A stretch of 64,000 nt of DNA, from NCBI GenBank assembly GCA_039621445.1, contig CP154954.1, positions 75,218,634 to 75,282,633 of the forward strand, in the 5' to 3' direction. A model generated the notes under the pieces. The model saw nothing but the letters and a program-made list of their open reading frames with translations, was not told where the DNA came from and ran no database searches. The stretch comes from Euglena gracilis. Its lineage: Eukaryota > Euglenida > Euglenophyceae > Euglenales. The position numbers and the translations under genes were made by a program. Below, one piece after another: positions 1 through 10,908 of this stretch (position 1 is the stretch's first letter; each line of letters opens with the position of its first letter).

Positions 1-313
1 CCTCCAGGCTTCCCATCCTTCCCTGGCGTCCCGTGCCAGGCTGGGTGGGTGGGGACCCCCCCCCCCCTCATCCAGCCTCAAAAAAGAAGCCTGCCCCCCC
101 ATCCAGGGTTTTTTTTAAGCCTTGAACCCCCCGGGGAGGGGGGGTAGGGTGGGTGGGTCCGGCCAACCCGGGGGATCCCCCCAGAGGGGAGTGGGATATC
201 TTTTTCGGCGCCGCAGACGCCGAAAATTTTTGAAAAAGGTCGGGGAAAAGTGAGTGGGTCCCCCGGAACCCCCCCTGGTTTTAAAAAAAAACCCTTCCCC
301 CGTCCCCCAACAG

Positions 314-450
314 TGGCCTGCCCCCAACCCCTGGACCATCAGCTACTCCTCCCTGGAGGCCGCCATCAACGCCAACGTCGCCCGCGTCCAGATGTATAAG
401 AGCACGGGGGTGGTGGTGGACGCCTCTGTGAGGACCACCACGTTTGCCGT
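314..450 (+). CDS. Exon A: first PBP (PstS-like) domain, IGY-like segment
   Basis: Acceptor AG at 312-313 follows a C-rich tract. The frame reads PWTISYSSLEAA, then STGVVVDASVRTTTFAV. In PstS-family proteins the matching stretch is the GSIGY strand and helix followed by N-x-AG-x-(F/V)-V-x-P, and STGVVVDAS fits that second motif. Ending at the donor GT at 451 leaves two bases that join the first base of the next exon and keep the frame. A stronger-looking donor (gtgagg) at 428 would break phase with exon B. Upstream exons of this domain must lie outside the window. Confidence 0.6.
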
Positions 451-958
451 GTTGGAGCTGGGCTTGGACGAGGACTCCGTTTTTTGTTGCGAGAAAGCGC
501 TGCCACTGCTACCTGTTGCCCCTCCCTGTCCAGAAATCGGTTAAAAAAGCGGCTCGGCAGTTTCATTGTTACCATTTTAGGTGTGTTTACATTTTATTTA
601 TTATCATATATAATATTTACATTTAGGTATATATTCATTTATGCTTTGAGTTTGAGTCCGAGATAATCCCTCTCCCATATTTTTTTTTGCATTTCACGTC
701 TGTACAGCTTAATGTAGCTTTACTCATTTTTGGAAGATCTTTTCTCATGGATCTCCTTGCTCATTTCAAGCTCTAGACCCAGCCAACGTCCAGCATTGTG
801 CTTTGAGATAAGTCCTGCCTGCAGACAAAATAATAATTGTGTGCAACAAAACTACACATGTATGCATATTGATAGTGTATAATAGGACATATATATGTAT
901 ATATATATGTATATATACATATATATGATAGTATGTATTTTAATATGTATATATAATA

Positions 959-1228
959 GGCAGCTCCCCACTATAGGGCCCCCCCGGGGGGGGCCCTATG
1001 GTGGGGAGGGGTGGGTCAATTTTTTTGCGTTATTTGAGGGAATAGGGTCAGGGTTACAATTTAGGTTCAGGGTTTGGCCTAACTTACAGATGGGTGTTTG
1101 GTGTACAAATTAGGTCTGAAGTTAGGCCGAATTCGTAACCCTAACCCTACTCCATCAATGCAAAAAAACTTTTTGACCCCCCCTCCCCACTATAGGGCCC
1201 CCCCAGGGCCCTATAGTGGGGAGTTGCC
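959..1228. mobile_element. 270-bp inverted-repeat element with 8-bp target duplication
   Basis: Both ends start with GGCA(G/A)CTCCCCACTATAGG in opposite orientation. Each end is itself a palindrome (CTATAGGGCCC around a C/G run) and continues into a related inner stretch, giving inverted ends of roughly 65-70 bp. ATATAATA flanks the element at 951-958 and 1229-1236. An 8-bp target duplication with foldback ends suits a non-autonomous hAT-like element. No ORF for a transposase. Confidence 0.8.
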
Positions 1229-1260
1229 ATATAATACACATATCATAACACATAGGTGAG

Positions 1261-1298
1261 GACTTTAGCACCCCCCCCCCCCCGGGGGTGCTAAAGTC
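1261..1298. repeat. Short hairpin around a C/G run
   Basis: GACTTTAGCACCCC is followed by its reverse complement GGGGTGCTAAAGTC after a long C run, forming a near-perfect 38-bp stem. It lies 32 bp beyond the 959-1228 element. Confidence 0.8.
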
Positions 1299-1802
1299 TA
1301 CCCCACAATGGAAACCCAAGTTCTTGTTCCCGTCCTCCGCGATCGCACGTTTTTTTTGGTGTTTTTTTTTTCGGCCGATGCGCGTGCGCGATACATGTAT
1401 AATGCATAATCATAATCTGTGCAAATTGCATTTGCCGGCAGATTGCATTTGTCTTCGCCGTCGCTGGTTGTTGTGGTGGTGGTGGTGGTGATCGTTGTTC
1501 TTGTTGCTGTGGTTGTGGTTGTGGCTTTGCGGATGAAGTGACAGAAGGGGCCCTGCCGGTGACTTTGGGAACGACGGTGACAACGGAACGCACCTGGGCA
1601 CAGTTTCATATGGCTTCCTAAACATCACCTGACTTTTGCATTATCCAAGCCCCTCCCCCATGTGTTAGCATCGAGTATTGGCAATTGTTTTGGAGTCCCC
1701 CTTTGCCCCCCCTTTGTTTGCGAGCTTCCCACGCTTACCATTACCACCACCACTACCACCACCACCTTTCATCGAGATTGAGTCGGGGCTGGCTTCAGGA
1801 GC

Positions 1803-2093
1803 AGGGTTTGTTTTTTTTAGTTGTGGACGCCCCTGGGGAGGAGGGGTGGGTGGGTCCGGCCGAGCCCCCCCCCCCCCCCGGGGGGGGTCCCCTGGAGGGG
1901 GTGGGATATACCTTTCGGCGCTGAAGGCGCCGAAAATTCTTGAAAATGGGGCTATTTTGGGCATTTTTCGTGATTTTTTTGGCCATTTTCGGGGAAAAGT
2001 GGGTGGGTCCCCTGGGACCCCCCCAACCCCCCCCCCCCGGAGAGGGTGGGCGGGTGGGGGGCCTCCCCCCTCCCCCGGTCTTAAAACACCCCT
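1803..2093. mobile_element. C-run/GGCGCC hairpin intron element
   Basis: It starts AGGGTTTGTTTTTTTTAG and ends CTTAAAACACCCCT, which are loosely inverted. Inside are a C-run/G-run stem, GGTGGGATATA, a CGGCGCTGAAGGCGCCG hairpin and GGGAAAAGTGGGTGGGTCCC. The same module recurs near 104-295, 4900-5110, 27,283-27,500, 33,370-33,500 and 37,368-37,662. No clear target duplication at this copy. Confidence 0.55.
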
Positions 2094-2430
2094 GGAAGGG
2101 AGATCGCCCGCCCCCCCTCCTCCGGGATGGGTGCACCATCCTGGGGTGCTACGGGTGCCAGCTGGGTGGGGCACTTTCAACCCCCCCCCCCCAGGTGGTG
2201 GTGCTATGGCACACCCCACCGACACCGAAGGCGCCGGCAGTAACCATTTTCAAGGGAAAGTTTACCTGGGGTTGGCAGGCACCGGAACCCGAAACCGACC
2301 TCCCCAGGGGGGTGCATGCTGTGGACAGGCACCCCAGAGCACAAGGCACCCCCTCTCCCCACGGGGTTGTTAAACAGAAGCCTGGTCGTAAGCCCCCCGG
2401 CCCCCCGGTTTGCTCATGAGCCCCACACAG

Positions 2431-2639
2431 AATGGCTGCCCGCCGCCAACTCACTGCAAACCTGAACAACGCCCGCGGGGTCAACGGGTGGCCCATCGTG
2501 ACGTACTCGTACGTCGCCCTGCGGACGTCCACCCTGCGCAGCGGCGCCTCGTGTGACGCCGTGCGGGCCACGGTGGCGTTCTGGCAGTGGTTCCTGACGG
2601 CGGACATACCCAGGGGCTGCTGCAGCTCTGTGGCTTGGG
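2431..2639 (+). CDS. Exon B: C-terminal strand/helix of first PBP domain
   Basis: Acceptor CAG ends at 2430. The frame reads ARGVNGWPIVTYSYVAL, then SCDAVRATVAFWQWFLT. PstS-like proteins end with a (A/S)-W-P-I-x-x-x-(T/S)-Y/F-(I/V)-x-(L/V) strand and a helix with a W-F/W core, so this is one of the clearest family matches in the window. An in-frame stop at 2417 limits the exon upstream. Donors at 2630 or 2640 each keep phase with exon C if paired with acceptors 4476 or 4471; the longer choice is shown. Confidence 0.75.
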
Positions 2640-4471
2640 GTCACTTAGATCACTTAGTCGCTGGCCGACCCCCCCCTCCCCGAGGGGGTTGGTTTTTTCA
2701 GACTAACTGTCTGGTTTTGCCCGGACCCTCTCCCCTCCAGGGGCAGGCAAACAACCACCAACGCGACCTGGCACCAAATTCACGAGAATTTTTTTTGGCA
2801 TTTTTTCACAGCGACGGAGCAATTTTCCAGAAAGAAAAGTGACTGACTGGTTTTTGGAAACCAGTCAAAAAGAGTGAAAGTGGCTCCCTTTCCCCCGGGG
2901 GTCGGTAAAAAAATTGTATGCTCAAAAAACGGGTGACATTTTGTCTCCTTTTATTCCGCATTTGTGGGAAGGGCCATTGGCATTGTTCCCCTTGTGTATA
3001 CGTGTGTGTACACATGCTCGTGCGCGTGGAAGTGTATGACTGCATGCCAACTCGTTTGCTGTCTTGAGCTTCAGTGCAGAGCGTCACTGAAGCCTGGGGG
3101 GTTCATCCAGTCAGTGAATTTTCCAGCCCTGGTCCCCCCCCCACATCGACGAAATTTAATTGGGGGGTTAGAGGGGGGGGTCAGGTTCCTTTGCGTTTAA
3201 GAAGCTGAACCGCGGCCAATTTTGCCTGTGTTTTTGTGTGTCCGCTGGAAATGTCCCGGACAAATGTGTAGTATGGAAGGCGTACTTTCCAGGTCTACAG
3301 GGTTAGGGTTTAGGGTTATTTTGAAAGGGATGGTGTTAAGGTTCAGGGTTGGAATAAGGTTAGGATTAAGGGTTCAGTTAGACGAAGGGGGTGGGTCCAC
3401 TTTCTAAATTGCGCTCTGATGGTCGTTTCGTCGGAGGTTTTTTTCTTCATGAATTACATCAATTTTAGGAGTAGTGTCTGGGTCGCAACGTTAAGAAGGG
3501 GATTGGAGTTTAGGCCAAAGTTCGGAGCTCCGGAAGAAATGGGGCCTAAATTTTGACCTGAATGAGGCCTTCTTTTGGGCCTAAATTCAGACACAGCCTC
3601 TATTGGGTCCCCAGGGGGGGAGAAGGAGTTAGATGCTGCCTTTTAAATCCAGTCAGCCATATCCGAAGGGAGGCTGGATGGGAACGTATTTTTTTGCCTT
3701 TTGCCCTGAGAGGTACTAAAATGGCTTCAAGAAAAAACCAATGGGTGAAAATGTGTCGAATTTGGGGTGGCCAGATGACAATTTAGTCATGAAATCAAAA
3801 ACAATATGCATAAATGCAGGGGGGGGGAAAGGCAACTTGCATAATCTGCATTTTTTGCACAATCAGGTTTTTCTGAAATTCGGATTTTTTTGCATTTTTA
3901 TTTTATTTTTTTGCATAAAATATTTTGCCCTGGAAAATATTATAAATTTTTTTGTAGTTGGTATGTCATGTTTTGTCTCTTGTCTTTGTTGACGTGCCGC
4001 CGCTTTATTGATGTTAATGGTGACCTGGAGGGACGATTTGCTTAGACCGAACGTGCAGGTGCCGTTCATGTTGATATTTTCAACGCTTCAGTGCTTGCCG
4101 TTGTCTTCCAGGAGGCCTTCTTTGTGAATCATTGACAGGTACACTGGCATTGTCACATGTTTACGTATTTTTAGGCAGCAAAACTCTGTTACATTCCAGG
4201 CTTTCCTAGAGGTTTTATGCAAGTTGCATTTTTTTTTGCATTTTTTTTGCAATTTTTTTGCTCTTTTTTCAATTTTTTTTTGACTTGCATAATTTGAAGG
4301 GCCAAGTTGCATATACCCCCCCCTGACAAATGCCAGTTTTTTTGTGGCATTTTTTTTTGCAATTTCGCAGCCTCTGAGCTGACCCCCAGCGCCATTAATC
4401 AACTCCCTGCTTGAGTGTGCATTCATTAATTTTCTGTTTGTACCCTGCCTCCTCCCACTCCCTGCCCCCAG
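2640..4471 (+). other. Intron B-C (about 1.8 kb)
   Basis: No coding signal found. It contains a block with repeated ACTGACTGGTTTTT-like phrases (2640-2900), TTAGGG/TTTAGGG-like bits near 3298-3325, and T-rich GCATTTTTTT filler (3840-4370). Confidence 0.5.
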
Positions 4472-4537
4472 TCCAGACCATCGCAGAGTCCCACTACTCC
4501 GTCCAGCCCCCCAGTGTGGTCCTCGATGTCGTGGAGC
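4472..4537 (+). CDS. Exon C: segment between the two PBP domains
   Basis: It follows a pyrimidine tract and acceptor CAG at 4471 (an alternative AG lies at 4476). The frame reads TIAESHYSVQPPSVVLDVVE and stops at donor gtcggg, leaving one base. That base plus the first two of exon D make an Arg codon, so the C-D junction keeps frame exactly. No domain recognised on its own; position suggests the linker or start of the second PBP unit. Confidence 0.55.
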
Positions 4538-5399
4538 GTCGGGGACTCCCCTCTTTTCCCGAGCTTGATCATGGATTTGTTGCTTTTTTTTTAGAGCCCG
4601 GAGGAAGCCTGAAGTCCAAGTTTAAGCTCATCCTCAAGCTCAAACTTTTAAAAAAAACGAGTCCATTTGACAAAAACTTCCCAAATGCCTTTTTGAATCT
4701 TGTTTTAGTTGGTTGGTTTTCTTCCCTGAGCTGTCCTTTACCTCTGTATACATCGCCCTATTCCAAATCAGTTTGTATGGGATGGGGTCGGCGGTCTAGA
4801 ATCGATATTGGTGGGATGCCCTCCTTCAGGATAACCAAACAAAGAACAAGAGTAAAACAAGAAACATCTATCCCCCCCCGCCTCCCAGTCAGAGACTTTT
4901 TTTTTTAAGTTTCATTACCCGTGGTGGGTGGGTGGGTCCCGACCGAGCCCCCCCCTGGGGGGGAGGGGTCGGGCCGAGCAGGTACCCCGCCAGAGGTACC
5001 TCTATTTTCGGTGCGAAGGGCCGATTGTTTTTGACCCGAAAATTGACCCCCCAAAAAGTGGATCCCCCGCCCCCCCCCCCAAGGCGGGTGGGTGGGTCTG
5101 GAACCCCACGTGGGTCTGGAACCCGCCCCGGTCCGGAACCCAAACACGTTTTTTTTGCGTTTTTTTGCATTCTTGATTTTTGGCAAAATCTGCATTTTTT
5201 TTATAGTTTTTTTGTGCTGTTTTCCCCAGCAATTTTTGAGTATTTGCATGAAATTTTTTGACCATGAGTGATTCCGCATTTTGGACCCAATCTTCCCCGA
5301 GACCAAAAATGTTGTCATTTTTTTTGGCTTTTTTTTCATTTTTCGACAAATGGCATATTTTTATGCAAAATGACAAAAAAAACCTGTGCTCCGGTGCAG
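4538..5399 (+). other. Intron C-D
   Basis: A GC-rich C-run/G-run module near 4905-5150, then T-rich GCATTTTTTT filler to the acceptor. No coding signal. Confidence 0.5.
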
Positions 5400-5523
5400 G
5401 AGGGGGGCCGCCGCGCCAGCGGCTGGTGTCGGACGTCACGTGCCGCGGCCAGCCGGTGGCGGCGGCGGTGCAGGCGCCGCCGGTGACGGCGGTGGGGTAC
5501 GCCGCCGTGGCCCACGGCCAGGG
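5400..5523 (+). CDS. Exon D: start of second PBP-like region
   Basis: Acceptor GCAG at 5399, donor gtgggc at 5524. The frame reads RQRLVSDVTCRGQPVAAAV, then VTAVGYAAVAHGQ, with strongly GC-rich third positions unlike the surrounding T-rich DNA. Phases fit exon C upstream and exon E downstream. Placement as the N-terminal part of the second PBP unit is inferred from order, not from a strong motif. Confidence 0.55.
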
Positions 5524-5938
5524 GTGGGCCGCCCGGTCGGCGGAAGCCCCCGGCACACCCCCAATCTGTCCGCGCGCCGTGCAAAGGGTCAGAGGCAGGC
5601 TGAATTTTAAGGCGGTGCCGACCCACCCCGGGGGGGGGGGAGGCGGGGTGCCTGCCTGGGCAGGTACTCCAAGGCACCCCCTGGGGGGGAGGGTAGGACA
5701 CCTTGTCAAAAGTGTCTGGGCACTCGGCCACGGTACTTCCGGCGCCAAAGGCACCAGACGCCTAGAAAAGGCCGGTTTTGGGATTTTTTTTTGGCCCACT
5801 TTTTGGCCCACGGCCCGGCAGGCACCCCCCCCCCCCCCAAGGGGGGGCGGTGCCTGCTTGCCCAGGCAGTCCTCCCCAGGGTTGGTCAATTCCAGCCTGG
5901 TCAGAGGGAACAGCGAAGCAGATGCTGTGTGGCAAGTG

Positions 5939-6011
5939 TGACAAGTGGCACCTCCTTTTTGGGGCTTTTTTGGCGCCCAAAAAAGCCCCAGAAAGGAGGT
6001 GCCACTTGTCA
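5939..6011. repeat. 73-bp near-perfect hairpin
   Basis: TGACAAGTGGCACCTCCTTT is met by its reverse complement AAAGGAGGTGCCACTTGTCA. The inner TGGGGCTTTTTTGG / CAAAAAAGCCCC continues the stem to a GGCGCC core. No coding or tRNA-like features; probably a small foldback element in the intron. Confidence 0.9.
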
Positions 6012-7859
6012 GCACGGGAAGTCATCAGATCCTGCTATTGTAGGCCCCCCCCCCCTCCAGGGAAACTGTCATGCCTCAGAACCTTCAGGCAGGGGGGGGG
6101 GAAATGCACTGTGCAGTTTTTGCAGTTTTTTTTTAGTTTTCATGTTTTGGGTTTTTTGCAGTTTTTTTGCAGTTTTTTTGCAGTTTTTTTTGCAGCTTTT
6201 TTTCTGAAAAACTGCACACGTGCAGTTTCTTGCAGTTTTTTTTTTGATTCCAGTTTTGAGGAAATCTGAGGTGTCTGTTTTTGCGTAATACAACAGAGAT
6301 TGGTACCATTCCAAAAAGCAGATTGTTTCGGTGATAAGACCGCAATTACTCCCCAACCAAAATTGCTCCATCTCCAGCCCCAGCCTGTGGTGACAGATGT
6401 CACGATGCTTATTTTGGCAAGCGTCATTTGCAAACTCCTAAGCAGATTCAACTGTTTATGTTGGGATTCCTAAGGACTAAATACAAAAACTGTTTTTTTT
6501 TGTGCAAATTTTGGTCGAAGTTGGAGTTGAGGATTTCGAAATTCGTGGTGCCGGAAAGGAGCACAAGCTCCTGAGGAAGATTGGGTCTTGCCCCAAGCAT
6601 TGCGACCATATTTCACACAAGCCAAATTCTTCAAAGAGCAAGAAGTTCTTTCTTATTTGCAAGAAATTCCCAGGTTGTACACCATCTGGGAACCTCCTAA
6701 ATAAAGACAATGTTCAAAGTTTGTGATGGTTGTTGTAACTTCACCAGGTGATGGACCGAAAGTTCCAAACTGAGCATCCCTTGAAAGTAATGAAAGCATT
6801 GATAATTTTTGTGTATGGGTAAATGTGCATTTCCCCCAGGTTTAGAAAGGAAACCTTTGGCATCTTTCTGGGCATGGTCGGTACAAGCTTTGGTGCAGGA
6901 AAACCGGTGTGACCCAGCGTCCAAACACATGACTTGCATTTCAGTGCATGAATAGCCATGCACAGTGCACCTTGATTGATTGCTTCCATTTTTGTCATCG
7001 GCTCCAAAGCTGTGCAAAAAAAGGGGCGTGCTCATTTGGCCTCAATTTACGTTGTTTTGCATATGCACACCATTTCAGCTTGTTTATTGTTATTTTTTTT
7101 GTTAAATTGAAGTTTTTTTTTGCAGTTTTTTTTGCATTTTTTTCGCAGTTTTTTGCAGTGCAGTTTTTGACCGGCCCGTGTGCAGTTTCTCCCCCCCCCC
7201 CTGCTTCAGGGTCCCGCCTGGGACAGCGTCAGGGTCCGGCACCATCCAACCTGTCATGTGACAGTTTCCCGTGGGGAGGGGGGTACGTAGGTATTTGGCA
7301 GTAGCTTACCCTGCTCCCCCATCTCCCATCCATTCGGGTACATCCCTGCTCCGCCATTCGGGGGCTGGCCGAGGTGTATGCCGTTGACCAACCATTGCTA
7401 TCCTCCAGGGTCTGCCACTTATCGGGACGGTCCACTTGAGCCCCTTCCCAATCATGTGGCGTGGCATTTTGCTCATGATGCATTCATGGGTATGCCTGTC
7501 ATTTAACGCGTCACTGTGTGTGTGTTAACGTAAAAATACACTGTTCCCGCCTATTGGAAGCCGATTTGTTGCATAACTGCTTTCTGGCAAAACGGCGAAA
7601 GAGCCGTTTCGTCGTCCGCAAAACGGCCGTTTTGCCAGCCAAAAAGGGAAAAATTGAAAAAAAGCCGTAATGTTGAAATCAAACACATACGGGCAGGAAC
7701 AACACATGGCATCGTATGCCGTCATATGTGTTATGTGGCTGTTTGGTGGCATGTGGACGCTGTCCCTTGTGATTCACTCGACCTGTGAGATCTTTCTTGT
7801 GTTCTCCTTTTTCACCACTTGGCAGTGTCCACACCATCCATCTCTTCGAGGTTTTGCAG

Positions 7860-8690
7860 CCCCCACCTGGGGGGGAGGGCTGCTGCAGCCAGCCCTGATT
7901 TTGGCCCGCAGCAACCCCGCCTGGGGGTGGGGCAGGGGATTTCTTAAGCCGGAGATGACCTCATCCCCGGGGGGGGGGGTCCAGCCAGCAGCTCAAATCC
8001 AGCCAGCAACCCAAATTCGGGCCGTGAGCCCCCCCAGGGGGGGGGGTCGAGTGAAACAACGTTGGTCCAGCCCGGCCTGAGGCCGGGCCAGCCTGCCACA
8101 GGCTGGCCAGCCAACTGGGCTGCCCAGATCACCCATCCCTGCATTTTTTTGTCATCAGAGCTTCCTTGCCCTCAATGTCTGGCACACACACTTTAGTTCC
8201 ATCCATCAAAATGTCGAGAAGACAAAAATGTTTTAGAAAAATTTGTATGTCATCGACCCAGCCCAGCCCAGCCCCCTCCAGCCCTGGACCCCCCCTCCCC
8301 CCTATCCCGCCGGGGGGGGGGGGGGGTCCAGTTCCAGCCAGCAGCTTTTTTTCCAGCCCCCTGGGGGGTAGTGCTGATTCTCGCAGCTAGCCAGCCCCAG
8401 CTTGGGTTCAGCCGAAATTTTTTGAAAAAAGTGTTCAAGAAAGCCAAAATGGTGTTTTGGGGCTCTTTGAGTGTGTTTTTAGGTGGGCAGATGCGCATTT
8501 TTTTTCCAATGCTGTGTTTTGCAGGTCGTTTTTGGGCAGTTGTCCAATTTCACCTTTGCCCGGCCCGGCTCAGGTACAGCAGCTGGGATCCAGCTCCTCC
8601 CCCATCCCTGACGGGGGTGGGCTAGCCAACCCAAGTTTTTAGCCAGGCCGAATTTCAAGCCCCAGCACAGCAATCCCTATCGTCCTTGAA
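7860..8690. repeat. Composite CCAGCC-rich dispersed repeat
   Basis: The stretch carries CAGCTCAAATCCAGCCAGCA, paired CCGGGCC stems, the phrase ATCAAAATGTCGA and CCCAGCCCAGCCC, followed by a CGAAATTTTTTGAAAA hairpin zone. The same order of phrases recurs at 32,735-33,235 and, for the second half, at 36,600-37,030. Confidence 0.7.
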
Positions 8691-9114
8691 GAGATATATA
8701 TGGTACGCACGGTTCCCAATATTTCAATATTATACAAAGAAACACTTTTTTCTGCAGCGAGTGTCAAAGGGACAATGTGACACTCCCAAAATTGTGGAGA
8801 ATTCCAGATGATGGTTTGCCAGTTAGTTACTGAGCAGAAATTTTGTCTTGAACTTACGCTGAATGCGCTTGTGCTTTTCCCTGCCCCCCCCCCCCACATG
8901 ACCAGCGAACCTCTTCGCCCAATGAACACGCCTGGACCGTCTAGTTTGTCACCTTACAGCAATACAAACACCCAAACACCCTTACAAGCCCAATGAACCA
9001 TATTGTCTGGGTTGTCATTTTAGTGTTCGTGCGACTTGGTGGGAGGCACCTGCCCAGGGCTTTTGCTCGCTTCAGATACGGGCCACTCTCTTTTTTGATA
9101 CCCCCCCCCCCCCC

Positions 9115-9256
9115 GGGAAACTGTCATGCCCGAGAACCCATCAGGGTCCCGCCTGGGAAACTGTCAGGGTTCCCATTAGCGACCAACTTTTCAGTGTAGG
9201 AAGTTGTCAGGGTCCCCAGTACCAGCCGACCTGTCAGGTGACAGTTTCCCGGGGGG
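9115..9256. repeat. ACTGTCA / CTGTCAGG dispersed element
   Basis: Repeated phrases GAAACTGTCA, TCAGGGTCCC and CCTGTCAGGTGACAGTTTCC, with inverted ends (GGGAAACTGTCA and TGACAGTTTCCC) next to C and G runs. Related copies sit near 7200-7275, 18,470-18,560, 19,070-19,130, 19,490-19,570 and 36,340-36,410. Confidence 0.65.
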
Positions 9257-9910
9257 GGGGGGGGCAGGGCAGAATGGGAATCGGCCGAACAGCCAGGGTG
9301 GTGGGTGGGGGGGTCGACCACCCCCCCCCCACCTCTTCCCGTATTTCCGGGAGCACCAATTTTTGGACCCGAAAAAAATTTTCCGGCGCCTTAGGCGCCG
9401 GGTGTTTTTTTGACCCATTTTGGGACCCATATAGGGGCAAAACCCCATTTTTTCACACCTTCCAAAAATTCGACATTTTCTCAAAATGTTGATTTTGAGA
9501 GGTTTTTGAAGCAAAAAATGCTATTGAAAGTCCAAAAAATTCAACGAGAAAAAATGTCAGTAAATTTTTATTGTTCCAAAATTCTGTCCACTTTTTTTTG
9601 ACCTTTGTCCCCCCCCCTCTAAAAAGTACCACTTTTTAGGACGGAAATTTTTGAAATTTTTCGTGAAAAAATGTGGTTTTCCATCAAATAATCATGTGTT
9701 TTGGGTTCATTTTTCAAAAAAAAATTTTCTAGCCAAAATCCCCGTTTCCCCGAGATCAGTGAAAATGCTGTGGTGGGTGGGGGGTCGACCCCCCCCCACC
9801 TCCCAGGTGGGGGGGGTCGACACCCCCCCCCCCCACCTGGCCTTCCCGTTCTGCCCTGGGGGTAGGTAGGTAGGTAGGGAGGTATACATGCAACCCGTGG
9901 AAAAACTCAG

Positions 9911-10009
9911 CGCTCATGGAACATTGGCGGCCTCTGTGTCCCCGCTGCAGTACACGCCCTCCATGCTGAACACATCGGACGCGGTGGCCGCGGCGCTGGC
10001 TGCCAACCA
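9911..10009 (+). CDS. Exon E: second PBP-like domain
   Basis: Acceptor CTCAG at 9910; one leading base completes the codon left by exon D. The frame reads SPLQYTPSMLNTSDAVAAAL and then AANQ. A donor GT at 10,010 leaves two bases that fit exon F. The open frame runs on to 10,021, where an inverted-repeat element begins inside what looks like ancestral coding sequence (see 10,022-10,822). In PstS-like proteins this region carries the phosphate-contacting S-D motif; TSDA may be its remnant, which is inference. Confidence 0.55.
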
Positions 10010-10021
10010 GTTTGTGGCAGT

Positions 10022-10822
10022 CAGGCTTCTTTTTAATGAAGTGAGCACCTCCCCTCCCCCGGAGGGGGGGGGAGGGTGCCAATGGGCAGACGGGGAGATA
10101 GGGCAATTTCGACCCCCCAGGGAGGTCCAGTTTTGGGCTGGGTAGTGCTTCAGTCACCCCCTTTCCCCCGGCAGGGTTCGATATAAGGAGGGCGTACATG
10201 GTTTAGGTGGGGGGTGTCCCCCCCCAACCCCCCCCTCCTGGCCCGCAGGGGGGGGGGTCCGGACCACCCCCCCCCCACCTGCCAGGGGGGTCCGGACCGA
10301 CCCTCGGGGGGGGGTTCCCGGGACCCCCCCAAAAAGGGTCAATTTTTTCCTCCGGCGCTTCGCGCCGAAATTTTTTTTTCATTTTTGGCACATTTTTGCC
10401 CAAAAAGTGCCCAAAATGGCACTTTTGGTCGTTTTGGGGGGTCAAAAATTTTCGGCCCGGCGCGAAATTCGGCCACCCTGACCGCGCACCTGTTTAGGTG
10501 GGGGGGGGTGTCCCCCCTACCCCCCCCCCCCCCCCCCCCCCCCTCCTGGCCCGCAGGGGGGGGGGTCCGGACCACCCCCCCCCACCTGTCCTTATATCGA
10601 ACCCTGTCCCCCGGTGCCAAAGGCGCCATGGCTAATGAAAATGGCCGGTTTTCACTGAAATATTGGCTTGGTCAGGTATGGTACAAAACAACTCCCAGCG
10701 TGTGCCTGCTGTGTGTAGGCACAAAAGAAACCTCAAGGTCGCCCCCCCCCCCCGCCCTCATGGGCAGGCAGGGGGAGGGTGTGCTCGTGGCGCTATGGGT
10801 GGGGCTGTTAACAAGAAGCCCG
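10022..10822. mobile_element. Introner-like element, E-F intron
   Basis: Left end CAGGCTTCTTTTTAA, right end the inverse of CGGGCTTCTTGTTAA. It is flanked by GTGGCAGT (10,014-10,021) and GTGGCGGT (10,823-10,830), a 7/8 match. Removing the element and one flank leaves an open frame reading NQFVAVRQPGLAP. An acceptor AG (AACAAG) lies within the right terminal repeat. Two related C-run/G-run modules at about 10,200-10,330 and 10,495-10,590 lie inside, so the element is probably nested or internally duplicated. Confidence 0.7.
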
Positions 10823-10908
10823 GTGGCGGTGCGGCAGCCCGGCCTGGCCCCGGCCACCGGGACGGCTACGCTGCTGTTCGCCGGGGTGGCGGTGGTGGTC
10901 ATTAGCCG
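10816..10908 (+). CDS. Exon F: hydrophobic strand of second PBP domain
   Basis: Acceptor AACAAG at 10,815, donor gtacgc at 10,909. The frame reads VAVRQPGLAP, then TATLLFAGVAVVVISR. In PstS-like proteins a P-x-x-AGA-(V/I)-V-(V/P)-V-Y-N strand comes before the leucine-rich L-x-x-TLA-x-I segment; FAGVAVVVI fits the same place, because exon H supplies that next segment. A membrane helix is an alternative reading, but the family order favours a core strand. Confidence 0.62.

Larger units (their letters stand above)
451..2430 (+). other. Intron A-B (about 2.0 kb)
   Basis: No convincing coding sequence. It holds AT-rich filler (560-960), a transposon-like element with target duplication (959-1228), a C/G hairpin (1261-1298), GGT-type low complexity (1465-1530) and a C-run/GGCGCC hairpin element (about 1803-2093). 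Confidence 0.55.
5524..9910 (+). other. Intron D-E (about 4.4 kb)
   Basis: No firm exon seen. Contents: CCTGGGCAGGCACTCC-type repeats (5630-5900), a 73-bp hairpin (5939-6011), T-rich TTTTTTTGCAG filler (6110-6250, 7090-7170), ACTGTCA/CTGTCAGG blocks (6060, 7200-7275, 9115-9255), a CCAGCC-type composite repeat (7860-8690) and T-rich DNA (9350-9760). GGTA units occur at 9862-9878. Confidence 0.5.

Noticed and set aside
3298-3325. Telomere-like TTAGGG/TTTAGGG stretch
   Set aside because: Only two or three degenerate units within intron DNA; not a telomere.
7300-7480. Possible exon with LAEVYAVDQP, like the PstS LA-x-(I/F) segment
   Set aside because: The second domain's TLARILEGD segment is in exon H, and D joins E in phase without this patch.
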